Source: Pontibacter pamirensis
Lineage (GTDB): Bacteria > Bacteroidota > Bacteroidia > Cytophagales > Hymenobacteraceae
NCBI RefSeq assembly: GCF_010015475.1
Contig: NZ_SSNI01000009.1
Span: 1-64,000 of the forward strand
Reading direction: 5' to 3'
DNA: 64,000 nucleotides
The notes beneath the pieces were generated by a model that worked only from the letters and a program-made list of their open reading frames with translations, had not been told where the DNA came from and did no database searches. The translations under genes and the position numbers were made by a program. Shown here piece after piece: positions 36,878-46,485 of the stretch; position 1 is the first letter of the stretch, and every line of letters begins with the position of its first letter.

Positions 36878-37471
36878 ATGAATGAGCTGGAGTTGTGGAC
36901 TAATTTTAAAAATGGCAGCGAAGAAGATTTCACACTCCTTTACAGGAAGTATGCGCCTACCATGTTTCGCTACGGCTCTAAACTTTCCAAGGACAGAGAG
37001 CTGGTAAAGGATGCGATTCAGCAAATCTTCTTTACTCTCTGGAAAAGCAAAGAAAATATCTCCACTCCCTACAGTATTAAAAATTACCTTTTAAAATCGC
37101 TGCGTTGCGAAGTGATTAAGAAACTTACCCGAGGCATTGCATACGAAACATTGCCGGAGGAGTATAGTTATGAGGAAGCAACTTCCTTCGAGGCAGACCT
37201 CATCGCGTTGCAGACCTCCGAAACCAACCGGGAAAGAATTGCCTCCGTTCTCGCTCAATTGCCCCCCCGTCAAAGAGAAGTCATTTTCCTGAAGTATTAC
37301 TCTAATCTTAAGTATGAGGAGATTGCGGCTGTAATGGGTATCGGGCAGCAATCGGTCTATAAACTCACCTACAAAGCCATAGATAAGCTGCATCAACTGC
37401 TGGCGAAGGTCTGTGTCGGCCTATTTTCGCTCTATGGTTTAAGTGAGCAAATCCAAAACATTTTATACTGA
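36878..37471 (+). CDS. ECF-type RNA polymerase sigma factor
   Basis: The 197-residue protein has sigma region 2 (LYRKYAPTMFRYGSKLSKDR and DAIQQIFFTLWKSK) and region 4 (LPPRQREVIFLKYYSNLKYE, then EEIAAVMGIGQQSVYKLTYK). It is of the kind paired with FecR anti-sigma factors and SusC transporters in Bacteroidota. Here the FecR gene is about 3 kb downstream, separated by a DUF6377 regulator and a broken gene. It probably directs expression of the FecR-SusC-SusD-SusE operon. Confidence 0.92.
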   Translation: MNELELWTNFKNGSEEDFTLLYRKYAPTMFRYGSKLSKDRELVKDAIQQIFFTLWKSKENISTPYSIKNYLLKSLRCEVIKKLTRGIAYETLPEEYSYEEATSFEADLIALQTSETNRERIASVLAQLPPRQREVIFLKYYSNLKYEEIAAVMGIGQQSVYKLTYKAIDKLHQLLAKVCVGLFSLYGLSEQIQNILY

Positions 37472-37597
37472 TTACGGCTTTGTCATATAGAAACAAAGGC
37501 GACGCCAGACCTTCTTGGATTTAGTTTTAGTCTGGATTAATTGGTTACTTTATGTGCTCAATTATATCATGACTTTTCTAGACATTTTTTTAGAGAT

Positions 37598-39202
37598 ATG
37601 AAGCTTCTTTCAGTTCTGCTGGTGCTTTTTATGTATGCTATCCCAGCTTTATCAGCAGAAACCCCAGACAGCTTGCTCCAGGAGTTAAGCCAGGCGATAG
37701 AAGACAGGGAAGCTTATATTCAGGAAAAGCGTGAGCGTATCGACAGGCTGAAAGGTATATTAAAAGAGAGAAGTGATGCTTCTCTTCTTCGTGAGTTTGA
37801 GGTATATAAAAGCCTTTATGACGAATACCGCTCTTTTAAATATGATTCTGCCTTCACCTATGCGCAAAAGCTTCAGGAAACAGCAAGGCAAATGCAGGAT
37901 TCCACCAGAATTACCCAGTCCAGGTTAAGTATGAGTTTTATTCTGCTGTCGTCGGGTATGTTCAAAGAGGCCTTTGATACACTGGATTCAGTCAGCATCG
38001 CCAACAAACCTGACAGCATAAAAATTGATTACTATGCTCAGAAGGCGCGTGGTTATTATGATTTGGCCAGTTATAACCAGGATAAACACTATGCCAGCCA
38101 ATACATAGCACAGGGAGGTATGTATGTTGACTCTGCACTTGCGCTCACGAACCAGAACAGTCTGCAGTTTTACTCTTTAAGAGGAATGAAACACGAGTCG
38201 AGTGGTAACTATGAGCAGGCAAGAGCTGGTTTCCAGGTGATCTTGGATAAGTTTACTCCCACTGTGCATCAGTATGCCATGGCGGCCCATTCGCTGGGCA
38301 ATATACACAGAGCTTTGGGTAACACAGACAAAGCAATAGAGATGATGGCAAAGGCAGCTATCGCAGACATCGAGTCCTCTACCACGGAAGCAGTTGCCCT
38401 GATGAACCTGGCGGAACTGCTGTATAACAACGGGGATGAGGTCAGAGCCTATACCTACATTAAGCAAGCGCTGCAGGATGCTGAATTTTATGGCGCTAAG
38501 CAGCGTAAAATGCAAGTGGCAGCCATATTGCCTGTCATAGAAGGAGAGAGGCTGGTGACGGTGGAAGGGCAACGCAGGAGTTTGTTTCTGTACGCGATTG
38601 CTGTAACCTTACTGTCTTTGCTCGTGGTAGCGTTTGCCTTTATCATATTCAGGCAGTTAAAGCAGCTGCGGCAGGCAAAGCAGACAGTTACAGACGCAAA
38701 CCAGCGCCTTCAGGAAATAAATGATAAACTGCTGGAGGCAAACATCATCAAGGAAGAATATATAGGACACTCCTTTAATGTTTATTCTGAGTACATCAAA
38801 AAGCTGGAGAAGTTCAAAGAGTCGATCGAGAATAAGCTGAGGGCGAAGAAGTATGATGAAATACCGCATGCGCTGAAGACCATCAACCTGAAGAAGGAAA
38901 GGGAGGCGCTGTACACAAACTTCGATATGATTTTTATCAAGCTCTTTCCTGATTTTGTGTCCGTGTTTAATTCCTACTTTCCCGAAGAGGATAAGATTAT
39001 AACCAAAAGCAGGGACTCCCTAAATGTTGAATTAAGGATTTTTGCTTTGATTCGGATTGGTATACACGACCATGAGCAGATAGCCCGTATTTTGGAGTAC
39101 TCTGTAAGTACTATCTATAACTATAAGACAAAAGTGAAGAACAGGTCCATACTTCCGAATGAGGAATTCGAAAAGAAGATAATGGAAATCAAACCCTTCT
39201 AA
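37598..39202 (+). CDS. DUF6377-type membrane sensor-regulator with TPR repeats
   Basis: The frame opens at 37541, but the ATG at 37598 begins a signal peptide (MKLLSVLLVLFMYAIPALSA), giving 534 residues. The periplasmic part has tetratricopeptide-like helices (about 25-330), then one membrane helix (FLYAIAVTLLSLLVVAFAFI), a coiled coil and a cytosolic C-terminal domain with a LuxR-like helix-turn-helix (IRIGIHDHEQIARILEYSVS followed by TIYNYKTKVKNRS). This is the DUF6377 architecture, often encoded beside Sus loci. It likely senses a periplasmic sugar signal and binds DNA or RNA polymerase near the membrane. Confidence 0.88.
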   Translation: MKLLSVLLVLFMYAIPALSAETPDSLLQELSQAIEDREAYIQEKRERIDRLKGILKERSDASLLREFEVYKSLYDEYRSFKYDSAFTYAQKLQETARQMQDSTRITQSRLSMSFILLSSGMFKEAFDTLDSVSIANKPDSIKIDYYAQKARGYYDLASYNQDKHYASQYIAQGGMYVDSALALTNQNSLQFYSLRGMKHESSGNYEQARAGFQVILDKFTPTVHQYAMAAHSLGNIHRALGNTDKAIEMMAKAAIADIESSTTEAVALMNLAELLYNNGDEVRAYTYIKQALQDAEFYGAKQRKMQVAAILPVIEGERLVTVEGQRRSLFLYAIAVTLLSLLVVAFAFIIFRQLKQLRQAKQTVTDANQRLQEINDKLLEANIIKEEYIGHSFNVYSEYIKKLEKFKESIENKLRAKKYDEIPHALKTINLKKEREALYTNFDMIFIKLFPDFVSVFNSYFPEEDKIITKSRDSLNVELRIFALIRIGIHDHEQIARILEYSVSTIYNYKTKVKNRSILPNEEFEKKIMEIKPF

Positions 39203-39807
39203 CTCATCGCATACTATTCTGCCTATTCAATAAGGCAGGTTTATCAAACTATATTCTAGTATTCTCACCCGCTCTTCCGGATGCTCTTCCGGAGGATTTT
39301 TACACAGAACATCGTTCTTCACCTTTACCTCTTTTATCACCGAACAAGGGGTGTTAACTTTGGGCAGTCTCACATCATGTAGCCGATTTCAAAGTATTCA
39401 CTTAGGTACCAGCTATCACTTTCTAACTGAATAACTCACTTGCAACAGATGGATCAGTGGTGTAACAATGAGTAGTATTTACCCATTAATTGTAATCATT
39501 TTCCTTCTTCAGGTATAGGTATGCCTATATTTTACCTACTTTTAATCTGAAATTTTACGTAAATAACTAACTGTATACCAATTATTTACCTTATTGTATG
39601 GGCCTTTATATTCTACATTTAGAATGGGTAAATTGCTGTTACCTGTAATGTGCTGTTTTTTTGTAAGTGAGTACTAACCTCTGTTGGTTGCTTCACTTAT
39701 CATAAAAAGAGAAGAGGCCAACGGTACTCGTAAAGCGAAGCACCTTGTCATAGTGCTAATGATACGATAACAGAGGGCATCATTCGATTTGATAAAACCT
39801 CACTTAG
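39203..39807. other. Gap downstream of the DUF6377 regulator
   Basis: No gene is supported. Two direct copies of GCTCTTCCGGA occur near 39272-39297. The region probably held the 5' regulatory sequence of the gene now reduced to the remnant at 39808. Confidence 0.45.
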
Positions 39808-40260
39808 ATGAAGACATTCTCAATCCAAGCAAGCATACCTTTTACGCTACTGGCCCTGAACTCCTACCAAACGCAGAAGCCAGTAGAAAGCCCTGCCAGC
39901 GTTGGGGCCACGCCGATGTGGCAGTCGGAGGCGTATGCGCTGTACCCGGACAGTATGGTGCAGGGGGAGCATGTGGCGCGAGCGTTTTCTCCAACTCATC
40001 TGACCTCCAGCTACCGGAGCCCGGCCAACGAGTTCCAGGACCCGCGCATCACGTTTAAGTTCGCCATCAACGGCCGCGACAACGAAAAGGCCTCCGGCAC
40101 CGGCGAGTGGAGCAACTGGGGTTATACCAATGTAGTAGAAGTTCCGCTTCAGCAAGGCCGCCACACCATCTCCCTCACCTTTGAGCCGGCCAATGAAAAC
40201 ATGCACGGTGAAATAAATCAGGCAATGGTTGACAATATGCGAGTCATTAAAATCAGGTAA
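39808..40260 (+). pseudogene. Internally deleted remnant of a debranching-type glycosidase
   Basis: The 150-codon frame is open, but its two halves look like opposite ends of one large protein. Residues 35-90 (SEAYALYPDSMVQGEHVARA and SPANEFQDPRITFKFAINGR) resemble the N-terminal region of MGH1-like / glycogen-debranching glycosidases of Bacteroidota. From residue 97 (GEWSNWGYTNVVEVPLQQGR to MVDNMRVIKIR) it resembles the C-terminal CBM-like ending of the same kind of enzyme. The catalytic core is absent. An in-frame deletion of most of the gene is the simplest reading. The assignment rests on recalled family features and is uncertain. It could still be expressed as a small protein. Confidence 0.6.
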
Positions 40261-40439
40261 AAGGCCTGCTGCTCTAAAGAACGAGCGAAGGCTTAGGACT
40301 AAATACAGCTAAAACTGCCACCTGTAGACGACAGGTGGAAATCAGATTAAAAATTTTGCGTGAGGAGGGATAGTATGTGTGCGTGCAGGCTATTACTGGT
40401 ATAGAGGGATAACCTCAAATACAGTAACGAAATTTTTAG

Positions 40440-41480
40440 ATGAAGTATCAGTACGAAAACGCATCAGATCTTGCCGTAGACGAAGACTTTATTCAATGGG
40501 TGAAATCGCCTACACCTGAAAGGGATTTGATTTGGAAGACTTGGCTGCAGCAGTATCCCTTTCACCGTGAATTAGTGGAAGAAGCCAGGCAAATGGTACT
40601 GCTGCTGTCAGAAGATGAGGACGAGCTGCATGACTTTGAGTTAGAAGCGATGTGGGAGCAACTGAACCAGACGATAAGAGAAGATGATCCCCGACATTTG
40701 GGTGAGGCCAGTGTGGTGTCGCTAGACTTCTGGCAAAGGAACAGAATGGCAGCAATAGCCGCCTCTGCCAGTTTACTGCTCCTGCTATCGGCCTTCTTTA
40801 TATATAGTAGCCTGCAGAACAACACAGTGGAATATGCAACGGCCTATGGTGCAAAACGCACCATACAGCTGCCGGATAAGTCTGTGGTAGTGCTGAACTC
40901 TAATTCAAGGATTTCATTCCCGCATGAATGGTCCGAAAGTGAAGTACGCTTCGTGCAGCTTGAAGGGGAAGCTTTTTTTGAAGTCACTCATAAAGAAAAC
41001 GATCAGAAGTTTGTCGTGCAAACTGCAGACGGCGTACGGGTGGAGGTATTAGGGACAGCATTTGATGTGTCGAGCAGGGGAGCCAGGAGCCGTGTGGTAT
41101 TAGCCTCCGGTAAAGTCCGGCTCAATTATGAGCAGGGCAATGAGGAAAAACAACTGGTGATGAAGCCAGGGGAGCTGGTTGAAGTATCTGGAACCACAGC
41201 GAGTATTACCAGAAAGGATGTTCGAACAGAACTCTATACCTCCTGGAAAGAAAATAAAGTCGTTTTTGAAAACACCTCCCTGCAGGAGATAGCCGCCATG
41301 CTGGAGGATGTTTACGGATATGAAGTAACGATGAAGGAGGCCAGCCTGGTAGATATGAAACTGACAGCGCACCTCGACGACAGTGGAGTAGATAATATTC
41401 TGGAAACAGTGTCTGAAACACTGGGAGTAACAATTGAAAAGCAGAATCAGGAAATAACAATAAGTCTTACAAATAAATAA
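40440..41480 (+). CDS. FecR-family anti-sigma factor
   Basis: The 346-residue protein has a cytosolic N-terminal region, one membrane helix near residues 102-122 (MAAIAASASLLLLLSAFFIY) and a periplasmic FecR domain (YGAKRTIQLPDKSVVVLNSN, VLGTAFDVSSRG). A C-terminal FecR_C/STN-like part ends in LETVSETLGVTIEKQNQEIT. It should hold the ECF sigma inactive until the SusC partner signals substrate through its STN domain. It is directly followed by susC-like with a 5-nt gap, so the two are co-transcribed. Confidence 0.95.
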   Translation: MKYQYENASDLAVDEDFIQWVKSPTPERDLIWKTWLQQYPFHRELVEEARQMVLLLSEDEDELHDFELEAMWEQLNQTIREDDPRHLGEASVVSLDFWQRNRMAAIAASASLLLLLSAFFIYSSLQNNTVEYATAYGAKRTIQLPDKSVVVLNSNSRISFPHEWSESEVRFVQLEGEAFFEVTHKENDQKFVVQTADGVRVEVLGTAFDVSSRGARSRVVLASGKVRLNYEQGNEEKQLVMKPGELVEVSGTTASITRKDVRTELYTSWKENKVVFENTSLQEIAAMLEDVYGYEVTMKEASLVDMKLTAHLDDSGVDNILETVSETLGVTIEKQNQEITISLTNK

Positions 41481-41485
41481 GTTCT

Positions 41486-44400
41486 ATGCAAAATAAATAC
41501 ACAAGGCGGATCAAGGCCCTTGGCCTTTCCACTGCGTTATGCTGCTTAGTTTTACCAGGAACTGCACAGGGTCTGAGTAACTCAGATATGCAGGTGGAAC
41601 TGGCGGCTAACTATAGCAGAAATAAAACGAACTACGTTCTTAAATCGCTGAACGAAGTTCTGACAGACATTCGAAGCAAGTTTGGTATCCAGTTTTCTTT
41701 TAAAGCGGATGTGGCTCAAAACCTGCAACTGCGCGTGCCTGCGTCCTTGGAGGGAGAAAAAGATGCGGAAGCTCTTTTGAACAGCGTGCTGCAGCCAGCC
41801 GGACTGAATTACAAAAAGGTAAATGAGGTGTACATCATTCAGAAGGCTGTTGCCGCACCTGCTGCAAAGGGGGAAAGAAGCTTTGCCCCGGTGCGGACGG
41901 ACTCCGAAAGCCGGCGTGCGCAGGCGGATGTAACGGTGACAGGCCAGGTAACAGATGAGACCGGTGTAGGATTACCAGGTGTAACGGTTGTGCTGCAAGG
42001 TACTTCCCGCGGTACATCCACAGACTATGAAGGTAACTATTCCATTGCTGTGCCTTCCACTGGTGCCACCCTCGTTTTCTCTTATATTGGTTACACAAAC
42101 CAGGAAGTGCAGGTAGGCAACCAGTCTACTATCAACGTGACGCTGAGCGAGGATGCGGAGGCGCTCGATGAGGTTGTGATAGTGGGTTATGGTACACAGC
42201 GTAAGAGTGACCTGACTGGTACTGTTACTTCCGTCTCGGAAAAGGAGTTTCAGAAAGGTAACATCCAGACGCCGGAGCAGCTGATTGCCGGCAAAGTGGC
42301 TGGTGTACAAATTACCTCTAGCAGCGGCGCACCTGGGGCAGGTAGCCAAATCAGGATTCGTGGTGGCTCTTCCCTTAGTGCAAGCAATGATCCGCTTATT
42401 GTAATAGATGGTGTTCCAGTTGATAACCAGGGTGTTGCCGGCGTGGCAAATCCGCTGGCCCTTATTAACCCGAATGATATTGAGTCATTTAATATTTTAA
42501 GAGACGCTTCAGCCACTGCTATATATGGTTCCCGTGCCTCGAACGGCGTTATTATTATCACAACCAAAAAAGGTAAAGCAGGAGAAAAGCTAAGTGTAAA
42601 CTTCAGTTCGCTTGCTTCTGTCTCTTACAACCCGAGCCAGATTGATGTATTGACGGGTGATGAGTACCGGGCTGTCGTAAACCAGTATGCGGCCCCTGCA
42701 AACAGAGCGTTATTAGGTGACGTCAACACAAACTGGCAGGAGCTTATTTACCGCAACGCGTACAGCTTTGATAACAACGTGAGCGTTAGCGGTAGTATTA
42801 AATCAGTACCTTACCGCGTTTCTATTGGTTATTTAGACCAGGACGGTGTGCTGCTTACCTCTAACCTGGAGAGAGCATCTGCCGCACTCACTTTAAACCC
42901 GACCTTCCTGGACGACCATTTAAAGGTTAACCTGAATGTGAGGGGAATAAAAGCGGAACAACGCTTTGCAAATGAAGGCGCTGTTGGAACGGCCGTGAGC
43001 TTTGATCCGACGCAACCTGTTTATGCTGATAACGAATTCGGGGGTTATTTTGAGTGGGTCGATTCGAGAGGTGTTATCAATCCACTGGCACCGCGTAACC
43101 CACTGAGCATGCTGGAGCAGACAAATAACACCAGCGATGTAAGAAGGAGCATTGGAAATTTACAACTTGATTACAAATTTCATTTCTTTCCTGCTCTCCG
43201 GGCCAACCTGAACTTGGGCTACGATGTTTCAGAGGGTGAGGGTGATATTATACTTCCTACCACCCTGGGTTCTGTATTCTTGCAAGGTGGAAGCCGCTCA
43301 CATTATGAGCAGAGCAAAAAGAATAACCTGCTCGACTTCTACCTGAATTATACGCAGGAGTATGAAGAAATCAGAAGCCGCGTTGATATGACAGCTGGTT
43401 ATTCTTACCAGAAGTTTAATACAGAGATACCAGCTTTCCCGACGACGAACTTTGCAGGTGATGACACGCTCAATACTCCACGGCCGGATGAATTCACAAA
43501 CGTGCTGATCTCTTACTTTGGAAGAATTAACTACTCCTTCAGGGACAAATATTTGTTGACGGCTACTGTGCGTAGAGACGGATCGTCCCGCTTCAGCCCA
43601 GACACACGCTGGGGAACGTTCCCTGCTTTGGCACTTGCCTGGAGAATTGCGGAAGAACCGTTCATGAGAAGTATAACTGCTTTATCTGATTTGAAATTAA
43701 GGCTGGGTTATGGAATTACCGGACAGCAGGACATACCAGGTGGTAATTATCCATACCTGCCCCGTTATGCTTACAGTAACAACGAAGCCAGTTATCGGCT
43801 GGGTGACCAGGTGTACACCACCTTACGCCCAGCGGGTTACGATGCGAATATTAAATGGGAAGAAACTGAAACCTACAACATCGGTCTTGACTATGGTTTG
43901 CTGAATAATAAAATATCAGGTACTGTAGACTATTACTTCAGACGTACAAACGACCTGATATCCTTTATTACCGTGCCGGCAGGCTCAAACCTCACAAACC
44001 AACTGTTCACGAACGTAGGTAGTCTGGAGAATAGAGGGGTAGAAGCAATGTTAAGCTATGCTGCTATCAATACAAACGACTTAACCTGGGATTTAAGCTT
44101 TAATGCTACCTATAACCAGAATGAGATTACAAAGCTTAACCAGATAGAAGATCCAAATTTCCCTGGAGTCCAAACAGGTGGAATCGGTGGCGGTGTGGGT
44201 AACACTATACAGATTAACTCCGTTGGATTCCCGCGAAACACATTCTATGTATATCAGCAGGTTTACAATGGAAACGGCATGCCTATTGAGCGTTTGTACG
44301 TGGACCAGGATAGAAGCGGAAGTATCACAGATGAGGACTTCTTCCGTTACCAGAGCCCGGACCCGGATGTATTCCTGGGCTTTACATCGCAACTGAACTA

Positions 44401-44806
44401 TAAGAACTGGAACTTGGGCTTTGTGTTCCGCGGGTCAATCGGCAACTATGTGTACAACAATATCAACGCGAATACTTTCTACAACAACGTTGATTGGCCA
44501 GGTTATCTGCTCACTATACCAAGAAGCATCCTGGAGACGAATTTTGTTAGTGAAGATGCAGAGCGCCTATTTTCGAATTACTTTGTAGAAAATGCTTCTT
44601 TTCTGCGCCTTGACAATATTAACCTCGGCTACAATTTTGGCAGAGTATTCAATGATAAGGCAAATTTACGTGTGTCGGCTACGGGGCAAAACCTATTTAT
44701 AATTACAAATTACTCTGGTCTGGATCCTGAAGTGGCAGGTGGCATCGACAACAGCTTCTATCCAAGACCACGCATTTTCTCGCTGGGCGTGAACGTTGAT
44801 TTATAA
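41486..44806 (+). CDS. SusC/RagA-type TonB-dependent outer membrane transporter
   Basis: The 1106-residue outer-membrane protein has a signal peptide, an STN signalling domain (about residues 45-115, SLNEVLTDIRSKFGIQFSFK), a carboxypeptidase-D-like regulatory domain (VTGQVTDETGVGLPGVTVVL) and a plug with the SusC marker ALDEVVIVGYGTQRKSDLTG and DPLIVIDGVPV. A 22-strand barrel follows, ending in the C-terminal SLGVNVDL. The STN domain ties it to the FecR/ECF pair. With SusD it imports oligosaccharides, presumably alpha-glucans given the neighbouring amylases. Confidence 0.97.
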   Translation: MQNKYTRRIKALGLSTALCCLVLPGTAQGLSNSDMQVELAANYSRNKTNYVLKSLNEVLTDIRSKFGIQFSFKADVAQNLQLRVPASLEGEKDAEALLNSVLQPAGLNYKKVNEVYIIQKAVAAPAAKGERSFAPVRTDSESRRAQADVTVTGQVTDETGVGLPGVTVVLQGTSRGTSTDYEGNYSIAVPSTGATLVFSYIGYTNQEVQVGNQSTINVTLSEDAEALDEVVIVGYGTQRKSDLTGTVTSVSEKEFQKGNIQTPEQLIAGKVAGVQITSSSGAPGAGSQIRIRGGSSLSASNDPLIVIDGVPVDNQGVAGVANPLALINPNDIESFNILRDASATAIYGSRASNGVIIITTKKGKAGEKLSVNFSSLASVSYNPSQIDVLTGDEYRAVVNQYAAPANRALLGDVNTNWQELIYRNAYSFDNNVSVSGSIKSVPYRVSIGYLDQDGVLLTSNLERASAALTLNPTFLDDHLKVNLNVRGIKAEQRFANEGAVGTAVSFDPTQPVYADNEFGGYFEWVDSRGVINPLAPRNPLSMLEQTNNTSDVRRSIGNLQLDYKFHFFPALRANLNLGYDVSEGEGDIILPTTLGSVFLQGGSRSHYEQSKKNNLLDFYLNYTQEYEEIRSRVDMTAGYSYQKFNTEIPAFPTTNFAGDDTLNTPRPDEFTNVLISYFGRINYSFRDKYLLTATVRRDGSSRFSPDTRWGTFPALALAWRIAEEPFMRSITALSDLKLRLGYGITGQQDIPGGNYPYLPRYAYSNNEASYRLGDQVYTTLRPAGYDANIKWEETETYNIGLDYGLLNNKISGTVDYYFRRTNDLISFITVPAGSNLTNQLFTNVGSLENRGVEAMLSYAAINTNDLTWDLSFNATYNQNEITKLNQIEDPNFPGVQTGGIGGGVGNTIQINSVGFPRNTFYVYQQVYNGNGMPIERLYVDQDRSGSITDEDFFRYQSPDPDVFLGFTSQLNYKNWNLGFVFRGSIGNYVYNNINANTFYNNVDWPGYLLTIPRSILETNFVSEDAERLFSNYFVENASFLRLDNINLGYNFGRVFNDKANLRVSATGQNLFIITNYSGLDPEVAGGIDNSFYPRPRIFSLGVNVDL

Positions 44807-44822
44807 TCAAAAACAAAAAAGA

Positions 44823-46421
44823 ATGAAGACTAAATATTTAAAGAAGATATTATTAGCAGGAATAGTAGCCTTTTCTGTAACTGCCTGTCATGACGACCTG
44901 GACCAGGTGCCGCCTTATGAAATAACATCGGCTACGGTTTACAATGATTTTGCTAATTACAAGAGTGTACTGGCCAAACTTTACGCAGGCTATGCGCTAA
45001 CCGGACAGTCGGGACCGGCAGGCAACGCTGACATTACGGGCGGTGACGAAGGTTTTTCCAGCTATCTGCGCCAGTACTGGCAGCTACAGGAACTACCAAC
45101 CGACGAAGCTGTGATAGGGTGGGGCGATGCCGGTTTACCTGATTTGGTTGAGATGGATTGGACGCCAAATAACCAGTTTATCAGAGCTATGTTCAGCCGC
45201 ATCTATTACCAGGTATCGCTTACAAATGAGTATATTCGTGAAACAACTGACGGTAAACTGAGTAGCCGTGGTATCTCAGGTTCACAGGCAGAGCTTGCAA
45301 CGGAGTACCGTGCTGAAGCTCGCTTCCTGAGGGCCTTAAGCTATTGGCATGCGCTCGACTTATTCGGAGGCGGTGTCCCTTTTGTAACAGAAGAGGACCC
45401 GGTGGGTGCCTTTTTCCCGGAGCCAATCGCAAGAGAAGAGCTGTTTAACTACATAGAGTCAGAACTGCTTGCTATTGAAAACGACTTGGTTGCCGCAGGC
45501 CAGAATGAGTATGGAAGAGCCGACCAGGCTGCTGCCTGGACGCTGCTGACGAAGCTTTACCTTAATGCGGAGGTGTATACAGGAAATGCTCGTTATACAG
45601 AAGCTGTTACGTATGCTAAAAAAGTAATTGATGCAGGTTTTACCCTGGAAGATGAATATCAGCACCTGTTCCTGGCTGACAACAACACTGCAAATGGGAT
45701 TATCTTCCCCATTGTTTATGATGGCTTGAGAACCCAGACTTGGGGTGGTATGACCTATCTGATACATGCTCCTTATGGTGGGGCGACTATGAACTTATCA
45801 GATTTCGGCATTGAAGAAGGCTGGACTGGTCTGCGAACCACAAAAGCGCTCGTGGAGAAATTCCCGGATGTGACAGCCACCATAGATGAGCGGGCTATTT
45901 TCCATACCGAAGGCCATACACTGGAGATTGAAGATTTAAGTCAGTTTACACAAGGGTTCGCAATTACAAAATACAGGAACGTAACCTCAACCGGCGCGCG
46001 TGGTTCTCACCCTACCGGATTGTTCCCGGACACAGACTACCCGATGTTCCGTCTGGCTGATGTGTACCTGATGTATGCAGAAGCTGTGCTTCGTGGTGGC
46101 GGTGGTGATATAGCAACGGCGCTGCAACTCGTGAATCAGTTGCGTGAGCGAGCTTATGACGGACCGGAAGGTAATATTACCTCAAGTCAGTTAACGCTTC
46201 CTTTTATACTGGATGAAAGAGCCAGAGAATTGTACTGGGAAGCACACCGCAGAACTGACTTAATCCGTTTCGGCTTGTTTACGGGAGGAGAGTATGTGTG
46301 GCCATGGAAAGGTGGTGTGCAGGAAGGAAGAAGCGTACCGGAATTCAGAAATTTGTACCCAATACCTGCAGTAGACGTTATCGCTAACCCTAACCTGGTG
46401 CAGAATCCGAACTACAGGTAA
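44823..46421 (+). CDS. SusD/RagB-type nutrient-binding lipoprotein
   Basis: The frame opens at 44796 inside the end of susC, but the ATG at 44823 starts a lipoprotein signal (MKTKYLKKILLAGIVAFSVT, lipobox Cys), giving 532 residues. SusD signatures are YRAEARFLRALSYWHALDLF with its TPR-like helices and the C-terminal LPFILDERARELYWEAHRRT, then DLIRFG. It forms the lid of the SusCD complex at the cell surface. It lies 16 nt after susC and before the SusE-like gene. Confidence 0.96.
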   Translation: MKTKYLKKILLAGIVAFSVTACHDDLDQVPPYEITSATVYNDFANYKSVLAKLYAGYALTGQSGPAGNADITGGDEGFSSYLRQYWQLQELPTDEAVIGWGDAGLPDLVEMDWTPNNQFIRAMFSRIYYQVSLTNEYIRETTDGKLSSRGISGSQAELATEYRAEARFLRALSYWHALDLFGGGVPFVTEEDPVGAFFPEPIAREELFNYIESELLAIENDLVAAGQNEYGRADQAAAWTLLTKLYLNAEVYTGNARYTEAVTYAKKVIDAGFTLEDEYQHLFLADNNTANGIIFPIVYDGLRTQTWGGMTYLIHAPYGGATMNLSDFGIEEGWTGLRTTKALVEKFPDVTATIDERAIFHTEGHTLEIEDLSQFTQGFAITKYRNVTSTGARGSHPTGLFPDTDYPMFRLADVYLMYAEAVLRGGGGDIATALQLVNQLRERAYDGPEGNITSSQLTLPFILDERARELYWEAHRRTDLIRFGLFTGGEYVWPWKGGVQEGRSVPEFRNLYPIPAVDVIANPNLVQNPNYR

Positions 46422-46485
46422 CAGAAACGGGTAAGCAGCGAACAGGCAGCTTACCCGTTTTATCCACTAATTTTAAAAGAGATAT

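Noticed and set aside
37541-37597. Upstream start for the DUF6377 regulator
   Set aside because: It would place 19 polar residues before a well-formed signal peptide that begins at the ATG at 37598.
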